Assembly: GCA_030725715.1 (NCBI GenBank)
Contig: JANRFG010000016.1
Span: forward strand, 88,970 to 152,969
Direction: 5' to 3'
Length of the DNA stretch: 64,000 nucleotides
DNA from: Opitutales bacterium
Lineage (GTDB): Bacteria > Verrucomicrobiota > Verrucomicrobiia > Opitutales > UBA953
Shown piece after piece: positions 52,306 through 60,785 of this stretch (within the stretch, counting starts at the first letter, position 1; every line of letters starts with the position of its first letter). The notes below the pieces were generated by a model. The model worked only from the letters and a program-made list of their open reading frames with translations, was not told the DNA's origin and did no database searches. The translations under genes and the position numbers were made by a program.

Positions 52306-54825
52306 TCAGCCTTCGGCCTCGCGTTCCGGCGCCGTCTCCGCGGAAGCCGCGGCGGCCGGGGAATCGCTGAGGCGGATGAGCGCGTCGAGCGACGAGAAGT
52401 GGCGCGTCCAGTCGGTCATGTCCGGAATGTCGCCGACGACGGTCGAGAACAGTTCGCGCTTCTCCTGCTTGAGTTCCTCGATGCGCTCCTCGACGGTGCC
52501 CGGGGCGATCATGCGATAGATCAGGACGGGATTCTTCTGGCCGATGCGGTGCACGCGGTCGACGGCCTGGGCCTCGACGGCAGGATTCCACCACGGATCC
52601 ATCAGGAAGACGTATTCCGCGGTGTTCAGCGTGATGCCCGTGCCGCCGGCCTTGAGGGAAGCCAGGAAGAGCGCGGGCCCCTTGGTCTCCTTGAACTGCT
52701 CCACCGGAGCGGAGCGGTCCTTGGTCTCACCGGTGAGTTCGAAGATCGGCAGGCTGGGCAGGTCGCGGGCGAGAGCCGCCTTGACGCGCTCGATGAGGGA
52801 GACGAACTGCGAGAACACCACGGCCTTCGAGCCGTTGGCGGAGATCTCGGCCAGCTTGGAGACGAGCAAGGTGATCTTGCCGGAATGGGCCGACGGGCAG
52901 GTCGAGTTCTCGGGCAGCAGGCCCGGGTCGCAACAGACCTGGCGCAGACGCATCAGCAACGTGAGCACGGACGTGGCGTCCTTAGAAAGCAGCGAGGCGA
53001 GCTCGCCCGACAAGCCGCTGCCCTGCGTGAGGTGCTGGTAAAGCGAACGCTGCTCGTGCGTGAGCGGGCACGGCAGGACGACCTCCATCTTCGGCGGGAT
53101 GTCCGCGGCGACATGGCGCTTGAGGCGTCGGAGGATGAACGGCGAGACCTGGCGACGGACCTTGCCGAGCGCGATCGAGGCGTCGCGGAGCATCAGTCGC
53201 TCGAATGCGGCGCGCTTGCCGAGCAGTCCGGGCATCAGGAAGCGGAAGATCGTCCACAGGTCCGTCGGCCGGTTCTCGAGGGGCGTGCCGGTGATCGCGA
53301 TCCGGTGGTCGGCCTGGAGCGCGACGCACGTCTGCGTGGTCTTCGACTCGGGGTTCTTGATGGCCTGGGCTTCGTCGAGCACCGCGTAGCCGAAACGGGC
53401 CTTCGGGAGCAGTTCGGCATGACGGCGCAGCTGCGTGTAGCTGGAGATCCAGAGACGGGCGCCGGGATTCCTGACGAAATCATCCTCGGCCGTGAGCACG
53501 GCGGTCCCGGCGCTGAGTTCAGGATGGAAACGTTTGATCTCGCCGAGCCACACCGGGATGACGCTCGCCGGACAGACGATGAGGGAACGCTCGCCGACGG
53601 GACGGGACGCGAGCAGGGCGAGCACCTGGACGGTCTTACCGAGGCCCATCTCGTCGGCCAGCAGCGGATGGGCGCCCAGCTCGCAAAGCCGGCCGAGCCA
53701 AGCGACGCCTTTCGCCTGGTAAGGACGGAGGTACGCCGGCAGGTCGTCCGGGGGAGTCGGCTCGTGGAGAAGCTTGTCCTTCCAGGCCTTGAGGTCGTCG
53801 TTGAGCCTGAGGGCGCCGACGGCCGCATGGTCGAACAGCGACAGCAGGAGGTAACGCGGGACTTCGCCGTCCTTCGCCCGCCAGTCCTCGGAGAAGTCGG
53901 CGACGGCGGCGTTGTAAGCGACGACGCCCTTGCCGGGCAGGATGACGGGACGTCCGCCGGCCTTGAGCAGGAGCTTCTGTTCGTCGGCGAGCAGGCGGTG
54001 ACCGCCGGCCTTGAGGCGCCAGTTCAGCCAGAAGGACTTGCCATCGGCCGCGGACTCGGCTTCGGCATCGACGGCGACCTGCAGCTGCTCGTTGCGGAAG
54101 ATGTTCAGGGCGTCTTCGCCGAGCAGCTTGAAGCGCTTGCGCCAATCGGCCAGGTCCTCGCGGACGAACCGCTCGATGCGGCCGATATTGTCGATCGCCC
54201 AGGCGCCGGTGGCCTTGCCGTAGGTGAAGCCGGCCCGGTGGGCCACGGTATTGAAGCGGAACAGGGCCTGCCGTTGCTCGTCGGAAAGTTCGTCGCCCGG
54301 GATGGCTCCGGGGCCGAAACAATTCCAGGCATGGCCGCCGCGGCCGGTCCACGCGGCGGAGATCTTCAGGCCATCGGAGGACAGCTCGAAGCTGACCTGC
54401 AGCTTCAGCGAGGCGCGGGCGTTGGCGTCCTTGCGTTCAGGTTCCTTCGGCGCCTCGGACGCGGCGGCCATGGCGGACTCGTCGATCGCCGGCAGCTCAT
54501 CGGCGAGCAGTTCTTCGACCTCATACAGGGAAGCCACGGCGAAAGGCGCGCCGTTCTCCTCCTCGGGCAGCGAGGTGCGCCAGTCCAGCTTGCCGTCGGC
54601 GATCTCGATGACCGCGCGGACGGTCTGCTCCTCGGTGCGGGTGACCGCCTCGGCGCTCTCCGGCTTGAGTTCGATCTGTCTGACCAATCCTTCGGTGTAG
54701 AGCCGGCGGCCTTCGGTGAGGTCGGCCGCCTTGAAAGCGTCCTCCCAGTCTTCAGGCAAGGACGCGAACCACCGCTCCAGGGCTTCCGTGGAGTAGGAGC
54801 GGTTGGCCGGACGCGGGGAAGACAT
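52306..54825 (-). CDS. SNF2-family DNA helicase/translocase
   Basis: An 839-residue SNF2/RapA-type ATPase from ATG 54825. Residues about 1-230 are a family-specific N-terminal region; the segment YTEGLVRQIELKP resembles the SWIM region of bacterial SNF2 proteins but lacks its Cys/His ligands. The motor has motif I LLADEMGLGKTVQVL, LIVCPASVIPVW, motif II VLDEAQAIKNPES, KTTQTCVALQADHRIAITGTP split at that point, and motif VI EAQAVDRVHRIGQKNPV. These proteins move along double-stranded DNA and remodel DNA-protein complexes; no particular substrate is indicated. The gene stands alone, divergent from sucA and convergent with rimO. Confidence 0.92.
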   Translation of the reverse strand: MSSPRPANRSYSTEALERWFASLPEDWEDAFKAADLTEGRRLYTEGLVRQIELKPESAEAVTRTEEQTVRAVIEIADGKLDWRTSLPEEENGAPFAVASLYEVEELLADELPAIDESAMAAASEAPKEPERKDANARASLKLQVSFELSSDGLKISAAWTGRGGHAWNCFGPGAIPGDELSDEQRQALFRFNTVAHRAGFTYGKATGAWAIDNIGRIERFVREDLADWRKRFKLLGEDALNIFRNEQLQVAVDAEAESAADGKSFWLNWRLKAGGHRLLADEQKLLLKAGGRPVILPGKGVVAYNAAVADFSEDWRAKDGEVPRYLLLSLFDHAAVGALRLNDDLKAWKDKLLHEPTPPDDLPAYLRPYQAKGVAWLGRLCELGAHPLLADEMGLGKTVQVLALLASRPVGERSLIVCPASVIPVWLGEIKRFHPELSAGTAVLTAEDDFVRNPGARLWISSYTQLRRHAELLPKARFGYAVLDEAQAIKNPESKTTQTCVALQADHRIAITGTPLENRPTDLWTIFRFLMPGLLGKRAAFERLMLRDASIALGKVRRQVSPFILRRLKRHVAADIPPKMEVVLPCPLTHEQRSLYQHLTQGSGLSGELASLLSKDATSVLTLLMRLRQVCCDPGLLPENSTCPSAHSGKITLLVSKLAEISANGSKAVVFSQFVSLIERVKAALARDLPSLPIFELTGETKDRSAPVEQFKETKGPALFLASLKAGGTGITLNTAEYVFLMDPWWNPAVEAQAVDRVHRIGQKNPVLIYRMIAPGTVEERIEELKQEKRELFSTVVGDIPDMTDWTRHFSSLDALIRLSDSPAAAASAETAPEREAEG

Positions 54826-54902
54826 CGACGTTCCCTGATTAGACCCCGACGGGTTTGGGCTTACAACCCCCAATAAGTGGCAATTTTGGGCAGGGTCTGG
54901 GC

Positions 54903-54931
54903 TTGTTTATGCCCGGCTCGCTGGTTTACTT
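54903..54931 (+). promoter_or_regulatory. Candidate sucA promoter
   Basis: TTGTTT (54903-54908), a 17-base spacer and TTACTT (54926-54931) stand in an AT-rich stretch 23 bases before the sucA ATG. The region lies between the divergent SNF2 gene and sucA. Assignment is by resemblance to sigma-70 elements. Confidence 0.35.
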
Positions 54932-54954
54932 TTACTTCCCTTTTACAGGCCCAA

Positions 54955-57675
54955 ATGAAACATCTCAGCGTCGGCAGCCGGTGGAACGCAGACCTTATCG
55001 CATCCTATCACGAGCAATGGTCCAAGGACCCTTCCTCGGTGGAGGGTGACTGGCGCTCGTTCTTCGAAGGCTTCGAACTCGGCCTCAGCCTTCCGCCTAA
55101 GCCGGGCAAAGGCGTCGCCGCCGCCGGGTCGGTCGACGCCGTCGCCCAGTGGAAGGTCCTCGCCGCCATCCATGCTTATCGGACGCTCGGCCACCTTCAG
55201 GTCCGCATCAATCCGCTCGCCGAGCCCTTCCCTCACTTCGAACTCGCCGACAAAGCCCTCGGTCTGGATGCCATGCCGGCCGACCGGGTCTTCCACACGG
55301 GTGATTTCTTGGGCGGCCAGATGCTCCCGCTGGGCGAGATCCTCGCCAAACTAAAGGCGACTTACTGCGGCCCGATCGGCGTCGAGTTCACCCACATCCA
55401 GGACGGCGAACGTCGCCGCTGGCTGCAGGAGCGCGTCGAAAGCTGCGGCCTCCGACCGGCTTATGACGCCGCGGCCCGCCGCCGTTTCCTGCGCTCGATC
55501 GTGCAGGCCGAGCAGTTCGAACGCTTCCTCCACAAGACCTTCGTCGGCGCCAAACGCTTCTCCGTCGAAGGCGGCGAAGTCATGCTCGCCGTCATGGATC
55601 AGCTGATCCATCGCGCCCCGTCCGCCGGCATCGCCGACCTTGTCATCGGCATGGCCCACCGCGGTCGTCTCAACGTCCTCGTCAACGTCTGCGGCAAGAA
55701 GCCCGAAGCCCTCTTCGCCGGCTTCTCCGAAAACCACGTCCCGGACACCACGCATGGCGACGGCGACGTGAAGTATCACCTCGGCTACGCCGGCGCCCGC
55801 GTCGTCGACGGCAAGGAGATCGGCGTCACCCTCGCCTTCAATCCCAGCCACCTCGAAGCCGTCAATCCCGTCGTCCTCGGCCGCGCCCGCGCCCTCGTCG
55901 ACCTCCAGGGCGGCGCCGACCGCTCCAAGGTCCTCCCCCTCCTGCTGCACGGCGACGCCGCGTTCGCCGGCCAGGGCGTGGTCATGGAGACGCTCAACCT
56001 CGCCGGCCTCAAGGGCTACCAGGTGGGCGGGACGCTCCACATCGTCTCGAACAACCAGGTCGGTTTCACCACCGACCCCGACGAGGCCCGCACCGGCCGT
56101 CATTGCACCGAGATCGCCAAGTTCACCGAGTCGCCGATCTTCCACGCGAACGGCGACGACCCCGACGCCGTCGTGCTCGCGGCCGAGCTCGCGCTCGAGT
56201 ACCGCCAGAAGTTCGGCGCCGACGCGGTGCTGGATATCGTCTGCTACCGTCGTTACGGCCACAATGAGACCGACGAACCCGCCTTCACCCAGCCCGTGCT
56301 GTACAAGGACATCGCCGCGCATCCGAGCGTTTCGGAGCTCTACGCCTCCCGCCTGACCGAATCCAAATCGGCCCCGGACGGCGAGCTGATCGCCCTGCGC
56401 ACCGAATTCGACGTGCTGCTCAACGCCGCCCAGGAACGCGCCCAGGCGTCGGTCGCCGCGGAAGTCGAGGAACGCAAGACGAAGCCCGTGGGCGTCCGTC
56501 CCTTCCGTTCGGCCTACGAACACTCCGTCGACACCTCGGCTCCCCGCGAGCTCCTCGACAAGGTCGCTCCCGTGCTCTGGCAGACGCCTCCGGACTTCGC
56601 GCCCAACCCGAAGATCAAGCGCCTCCTCGCCGCCAAGGCCGAAGCCTACAAGGCCGGAACGAACATCGACTGGAGCCTCGGCGAAGGCCTCGCCTTCGCA
56701 TCCCTGCTCGCCGAAGGCTACCCCGTGCGCATCTCCGGCCAGGACTGCGAACGCGGCACCTTCTCCCACCGCCATGCGGTGCTGCACGACCCTTCCAACG
56801 ACGCCGAATACTGCCCGCTGGGCTCGATCGCCGGCGCGGAGATCGAACTCGTCAACTCCTCGCTCTCCGAATACGCGGTGCTCGGCTTCGACTACGGCTA
56901 CTCGCTCGAAGCCCCCGATTCGTTGGTGATCTGGGAAGCCCAGTTCGGCGACTTCGCCAACGGCGCGCAGATCATGATCGACCAGTTCATCGCTTCGGCG
57001 GAATCGAAGTGGGGCCAGACCAGCGGCCTCGTGATGCTCCTGCCGCACGGCTACGAAGGCCAGGGTCCGGAACACTCCTCCGCCCGCCTCGAACGTTTCC
57101 TCCAGCTCTGCGCGGAGAACAACCTGCAGGTCGCCCAGCCCTCCACCCCGGGCCAGCTCTTCCACGCGCTGCGTCGCCAGGTGAAGTCGGACCTCCGCAA
57201 GCCTCTCGTCGTGATGACCCCGAAGAGCCTGCTGCGCCACAAGTCCTGCGTGAGCACGCTCGCAGAATTCTCCGGCGGACGCTTCCAAGCCATCCTCCCC
57301 GACGCCACCCCGGCCGCGAAGACCGAGCGCCTGTTGCTCTGCTCCGGCAAGGTCTTCTACGAACTCGACGCCGAACGCGCGGCCCGCAAGGACACCTCGA
57401 CGACGATCGTCCGCGTCGAACAGTTCTACCCCTTCGACGCCGCCACCCTCGCCAAGCTGCACGCCGACCTGGGTTCGCCCAAGAAGGTCGTCTGGGTGCA
57501 GGATGAGCCCAAGAACATGGGCGGCTGGTCCTTCGTCGCCCCGCTCGTCGAGGAAGCCCTCGGCCTTCGCCCGCTCTACGCCGGTCGCGACGCCGCCGCC
57601 TCTCCCGCGGTGGGTTCGCTCTCGGTCCATAGGATCGAGCAGGCCGACGTCATTCGGCAGGCCTTTGGCGCCTAA
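54955..57675 (+). CDS. sucA: 2-oxoglutarate dehydrogenase E1 component
   Basis: A 906-residue thiamine-diphosphate enzyme. MKHLSVGSRWNADLIASYHE and DWRSFFEGFELG are the N-terminal subunit-contact segment. Active-site motifs include GMAHRGRLNVLVNVCGK, VKYHLGYAGARV, LHGDAAFAGQGVVMETLNLA (His and ThDP region) and VDIVCYRRYGHNETDEPAFTQ in part. It decarboxylates 2-oxoglutarate and passes the succinyl group to the lipoyl E2 in the next gene. The start at 54955 was chosen because the extra residues from 54877 do not match the family. sucB follows after 138 bp. Confidence 0.96.
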   Translation: MKHLSVGSRWNADLIASYHEQWSKDPSSVEGDWRSFFEGFELGLSLPPKPGKGVAAAGSVDAVAQWKVLAAIHAYRTLGHLQVRINPLAEPFPHFELADKALGLDAMPADRVFHTGDFLGGQMLPLGEILAKLKATYCGPIGVEFTHIQDGERRRWLQERVESCGLRPAYDAAARRRFLRSIVQAEQFERFLHKTFVGAKRFSVEGGEVMLAVMDQLIHRAPSAGIADLVIGMAHRGRLNVLVNVCGKKPEALFAGFSENHVPDTTHGDGDVKYHLGYAGARVVDGKEIGVTLAFNPSHLEAVNPVVLGRARALVDLQGGADRSKVLPLLLHGDAAFAGQGVVMETLNLAGLKGYQVGGTLHIVSNNQVGFTTDPDEARTGRHCTEIAKFTESPIFHANGDDPDAVVLAAELALEYRQKFGADAVLDIVCYRRYGHNETDEPAFTQPVLYKDIAAHPSVSELYASRLTESKSAPDGELIALRTEFDVLLNAAQERAQASVAAEVEERKTKPVGVRPFRSAYEHSVDTSAPRELLDKVAPVLWQTPPDFAPNPKIKRLLAAKAEAYKAGTNIDWSLGEGLAFASLLAEGYPVRISGQDCERGTFSHRHAVLHDPSNDAEYCPLGSIAGAEIELVNSSLSEYAVLGFDYGYSLEAPDSLVIWEAQFGDFANGAQIMIDQFIASAESKWGQTSGLVMLLPHGYEGQGPEHSSARLERFLQLCAENNLQVAQPSTPGQLFHALRRQVKSDLRKPLVVMTPKSLLRHKSCVSTLAEFSGGRFQAILPDATPAAKTERLLLCSGKVFYELDAERAARKDTSTTIVRVEQFYPFDAATLAKLHADLGSPKKVVWVQDEPKNMGGWSFVAPLVEEALGLRPLYAGRDAAASPAVGSLSVHRIEQADVIRQAFGA

Positions 57676-57813
57676 TAAGGGTCAGTAGCCGAATTTGTCG
57701 GTCTGACTACCCTTCCTACTACCCCTCATACGGCCTTCGCAGGTCGTTTAAAGGGCTATTTCCCCGTTGAAAGGCCTAGGAATGGGTTCCAATTTAGTGA
57801 CCACCCAACTTTC
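57676..57813 (+). promoter_or_regulatory. sucA-sucB gap with candidate sucB promoter
   Basis: The 138 bases have no ORF of note. TTGAAA (57767-57772), an 18-base spacer and AATTTA (57791-57796) could form a second promoter, giving E2 and E3 expression independent of E1. No terminator with a U tract is visible after sucA, so read-through is also possible. Confidence 0.3.
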
Positions 57814-59082
57814 ATGGCCGTCGAAGTCAAAATCCCTCCCATGGGCGAATCCATCACCGGGGGCCTCCTGGCCGCCTGGCTGGTCAAGTCCGGTGACGCC
57901 GTCCGCAAGGGTCAGCCTCTCTTCTCCTACGAAACCGACAAGGTGACCTCCGAAGGCACCGCCGAAGTCGACGGCCAGATCACCATCGTCGTCAACGCGG
58001 GCACGGACGTCGTGGTCGGACAAGTCGTCGCCTCGATCGAAGCGGGCGCCGCCGGCAACGCGCCGAGCGCTGCACCCGCTCCTGCCGCCAAGCCGGCCGC
58101 CACCTCCGCTCCGGCCGCCGCCGCGGCTCCCACGCCTAAGGTTGCTCCGGTCGCCGCCAAGTCCGGCGCCGCCGCTGAAATTTCTCCCGCCGTCCGTCGC
58201 CTCTCCGAAGAAACCGGGCTCGACCCCGCAGGCGTCGAAGGCACGGGCAAGGCCGGCCGCGTCACCAAGGGTGACATGCTCGCCGCGCTTTCCGGCCAGG
58301 CTCCGATCCGCGCCGTGGCTCCGGCCGCCGCGCCCGCCGCTGCCTCTGCTCCGGCCGCCGCCGTCGTCATTCCTTCGCGCGATGGTCGCACCTCGCGCAA
58401 GCGCATGTCGCCGCTCCGCCGCAAGATCGCCGAACGCCTCGTGCAGGCGAAGTCCGAGACCGCGATGCTCACGACCTTCAACGAGGTCAACATGGCCCCG
58501 GTCATGGAGCTGCGCAAACGCCACGGCGAAGAATTCCTCAAGAAATACGGGGTCAAACTCGGCTTCATGTCCTTCTTCGTGAAGGCCGCCGTCCAGGCGA
58601 TGAAGGAAGTCCCGGCGATCAACGCCCAGCTCGACGGTGAGGACATCATCGAGAATCACTTCTACGATATCGGCGTGGCCGTCGGCACCGACAAGGGCCT
58701 CATGGTCCCGGTCGTCCGCGATTGCGACCAGCTCAACTTCGCGAGCATCGAGAAAGCCATCGGCGACTTCGGCAAACGCGCCCGCGACGGCAAGATCCAG
58801 CTGCCCGAACTCCAGGGCGGCGTCTTCACGATCTCCAACGGCGGTATCTACGGCTCGATGCTTTCGACGCCCATCCTCAACCATCCGCAGGCCGCGATCA
58901 TGGGCCTCCACAACATCGTCGAACGTCCGGTCGCCGAGAACGGGCAGGTCGTGATCCGTCCGATCATGTACCTCGCGCTCTCGTACGATCACCGTCTCAT
59001 CGACGGCAAGGAGGCCGTGACGTTCCTCGTCAAGGTCCGCCAATACATCGAAGACCCGCAGCGCCTGCTGTTCGGCGTCTGA
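57814..59082 (+). CDS. sucB: Dihydrolipoamide succinyltransferase (E2 of 2-oxoglutarate dehydrogenase)
   Basis: A 422-residue E2. One lipoyl domain (residues 1-78) has Lys43 in [16 protein letters not shown] Pro/Ala linker follows, then the E3-binding domain (about 120-160, [21 protein letters not shown]), a second Ala-rich linker (about 170-190) and the catalytic domain with [17 protein letters not shown] near the end (catalytic His). One lipoyl domain is usual for SucB. It transfers succinyl to CoA. lpd follows after 24 bp, and sucA precedes it, so the three encode the whole complex. Confidence 0.95.
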   Translation: MAVEVKIPPMGESITGGLLAAWLVKSGDAVRKGQPLFSYETDKVTSEGTAEVDGQITIVVNAGTDVVVGQVVASIEAGAAGNAPSAAPAPAAKPAATSAPAAAAAPTPKVAPVAAKSGAAAEISPAVRRLSEETGLDPAGVEGTGKAGRVTKGDMLAALSGQAPIRAVAPAAAPAAASAPAAAVVIPSRDGRTSRKRMSPLRRKIAERLVQAKSETAMLTTFNEVNMAPVMELRKRHGEEFLKKYGVKLGFMSFFVKAAVQAMKEVPAINAQLDGEDIIENHFYDIGVAVGTDKGLMVPVVRDCDQLNFASIEKAIGDFGKRARDGKIQLPELQGGVFTISNGGIYGSMLSTPILNHPQAAIMGLHNIVERPVAENGQVVIRPIMYLALSYDHRLIDGKEAVTFLVKVRQYIEDPQRLLFGV

Positions 59083-59106
59083 TCCTCCCAACCCCCTCCT
59101 ACCGCA

Positions 59107-60507
59107 ATGTCTCAATTCGATCTCGTCGTAATCGGCTCCGGCCCTGGTGGCTACGTCGCCGCCATCAAAGCCGGCCAGCTCGGCCTCAAGGTGGCCCTCG
59201 TGGAGAAGGACAACTCCCTCGGCGGCACCTGCCTCAACGTCGGCTGCATCCCCTCCAAGGCCCTGCTCCACTCCACCGAAGTCTACCAGCACGCCATCCA
59301 CGGCAAGAAGCACGGCCTCGTCGGCGCCGAGAAGCTCACCTTCGACGTCTCCGCGATGCTCGCCAACAAGGACAAGGTCGTCGCCCAGCTCAACATGGGC
59401 GTCGGCGCCCTCCTCAAGAAGCGTAACGTCGAAGTCGTCCGCGGCCTCGGCCGTCTCGTGAAGTCCGGCCAGGTGCTCGTCCGCTCCACGGCCGGCGACC
59501 GCACGCTCGAGACCAAGAACATCCTCATCGCCACCGGTTCGGTGCCGGTCGAACTCCCCTTCATGAAGTTTGACGGCGAGACCGTCATCTCCTCCGACCA
59601 CGGTATCTCGCTGAAGTCCGTCCCGGAGAAGATGGTCGTCGTCGGTGCCGGCGCCATCGGCCTCGAACTCGGTTCCGTCTGGGCCCGCCTCGGCTCCCAG
59701 GTCACGGTCGTCGAGATGCTCCCGGGCATCGGCGGACCCGCCTACGACGCTGACGTCGCCAAGGCCGCGCAGAACGCCTTCGAGAAGCAGGGCCTGAAGT
59801 TCGAACTCGGCGCCAAGGTCACCGGCGTCAAGAAGACCGCCGCGGGCTCCGCCCTCACCGCCGAACGCGACGGCAAGCCTCTCGAATTCCCCGCCGACAA
59901 GATTCTCGTCGCCGTCGGCCGCAAGGCCAACACGACCGGCCTCGGCGCCCAGGAAGCCGGCCTCAAGCTCGACGAGCGCGGCCGCATCGTCATCGACGCC
60001 CACTACCAGACCAACCTGCCCGGAGTCTACGCCATCGGTGACGTCGTCACCGGTCCGATGCTCGCGCACAAGGCCGAAGAAGAAGGCGTCGCGGTCGCCG
60101 AGAACCTCGCCGGCAAGAAGGGCCACGTGAACTACGGCGTCATCCCCGGCGTCATCTACACCGACCCCGAAGTCGCCTGCGTCGGCCTCTCCGAAGCCGA
60201 AGCCAAGGCCAAGAACATCGAAGTCGCCATCGGCAAGTTCCAGCTCGCCGGCAACGGACGCGCGATCGCTTCCGACTGCACCTCCGGTTTCGTCAAGGTC
60301 ATCGCCTGCGCCAAGACCGACAAGCTCCTCGGCGTCCAGATGGTCGCCAAGGGCGCGTCCGAGATGATCGCCGCGGCCTGCGCGCACATGGAATACGGCG
60401 GCAGCGCCGAAGACGTGGCCCGTACCTGCTTCGCCCACCCGACCGTCAGCGAGTCCTTCAAGGAAGCCGCGATGGCCGTCAGCAAGTCGAGCATCCACTC
60501 GCTCTGA
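59107..60507 (+). CDS. lpd: Dihydrolipoyl dehydrogenase (E3)
   Basis: A 466-residue flavin disulphide reductase. FDLVVIGSGPGGYVAAIKAG binds FAD, and the redox disulphide is Cys42-Cys47 in GGTCLNVGCIPSKALLH. The NAD-binding loop is VVVGAGAIGLELGSVW and the catalytic His is in the C-terminal FAHPTVSESF. It reoxidises the lipoyl arm of E2. It is the last gene of the sucAB-lpd cluster and is followed by an intrinsic terminator. The stop TGATCA matches the palindrome seen at several convergent gene ends, though no gene ends on the other strand here. Confidence 0.96.
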   Translation: MSQFDLVVIGSGPGGYVAAIKAGQLGLKVALVEKDNSLGGTCLNVGCIPSKALLHSTEVYQHAIHGKKHGLVGAEKLTFDVSAMLANKDKVVAQLNMGVGALLKKRNVEVVRGLGRLVKSGQVLVRSTAGDRTLETKNILIATGSVPVELPFMKFDGETVISSDHGISLKSVPEKMVVVGAGAIGLELGSVWARLGSQVTVVEMLPGIGGPAYDADVAKAAQNAFEKQGLKFELGAKVTGVKKTAAGSALTAERDGKPLEFPADKILVAVGRKANTTGLGAQEAGLKLDERGRIVIDAHYQTNLPGVYAIGDVVTGPMLAHKAEEEGVAVAENLAGKKGHVNYGVIPGVIYTDPEVACVGLSEAEAKAKNIEVAIGKFQLAGNGRAIASDCTSGFVKVIACAKTDKLLGVQMVAKGASEMIAAACAHMEYGGSAEDVARTCFAHPTVSESFKEAAMAVSKSSIHSL

Positions 60508-60530
60508 TCATCGTCGGAGTTTTTCGAACG

Positions 60531-60560
60531 AAAGGGTGCGAATAGCACCCTTTCTTCTTT
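60531..60560 (+). terminator. Intrinsic terminator after lpd
   Basis: AAAGGGTGC (60531-60539), loop GAATA and GCACCCTTT (60545-60553) form a perfect 9-bp stem followed by CTTCTTT. It ends the sucA-sucB-lpd transcript. The stem is symmetrical enough that it may also stop transcripts coming from the SRP RNA gene on the minus strand. Confidence 0.85.
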
Positions 60561-60574
60561 GGCGGACAAATGAG

Positions 60575-60603
60575 GACGCCCTCCCAAATGAAGGGAAGGC
60601 GTC
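60575..60603 (-). terminator. Hairpin downstream of the SRP RNA gene
   Basis: GACGCC (60575-60580) pairs with GGCGTC (60598-60603), with one mismatch and four more pairs inside (TCCC/GGGA) and a 7-base loop. On the minus strand it lies just 3' of the SRP RNA U run. It could stop or trim that RNA. A U tract is missing, so a terminator role is uncertain. Confidence 0.45.
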
Positions 60604-60609
60604 GATTGA

Positions 60610-60720
60610 AAAGCAAGGGGCCAGGCTTGCCACGGCACACGGATGAGCTGACTGCCGTTGCTTCCTTCCGGACCTGGCGGGATTCGTCGGCCACCCGTTG
60701 CATGGGGCCTGGCTTGCTTA
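60610..60720 (-). ncRNA. ffs: Signal recognition particle RNA, small bacterial type (4.5S-like)
   Basis: Read on the minus strand, the sequence contains the highly conserved SRP core CCAGGTCCGGAAGGAAGCA, which forms the GGAA tetraloop and the asymmetric loop that bind Ffh. The ends pair: AGCAAG with CTTGCT, and CCAGGC with GCCTGG further in, giving the long closing helix. Length is about 110 bases, as in E. coli 4.5S RNA, with no Alu domain. A TTTT run marks the 3' end near 60610. The RNA is part of the particle that targets inner-membrane proteins. It lies between lpd and valS, on the opposite strand to both. Exact ends are estimates. Confidence 0.92.
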
Positions 60721-60785
60721 TCTTAATGCCTGCCTAGTCCGTTCTTTTCAATCCCCAACTTAACCCCTAATCATTCCCCTTTCCG

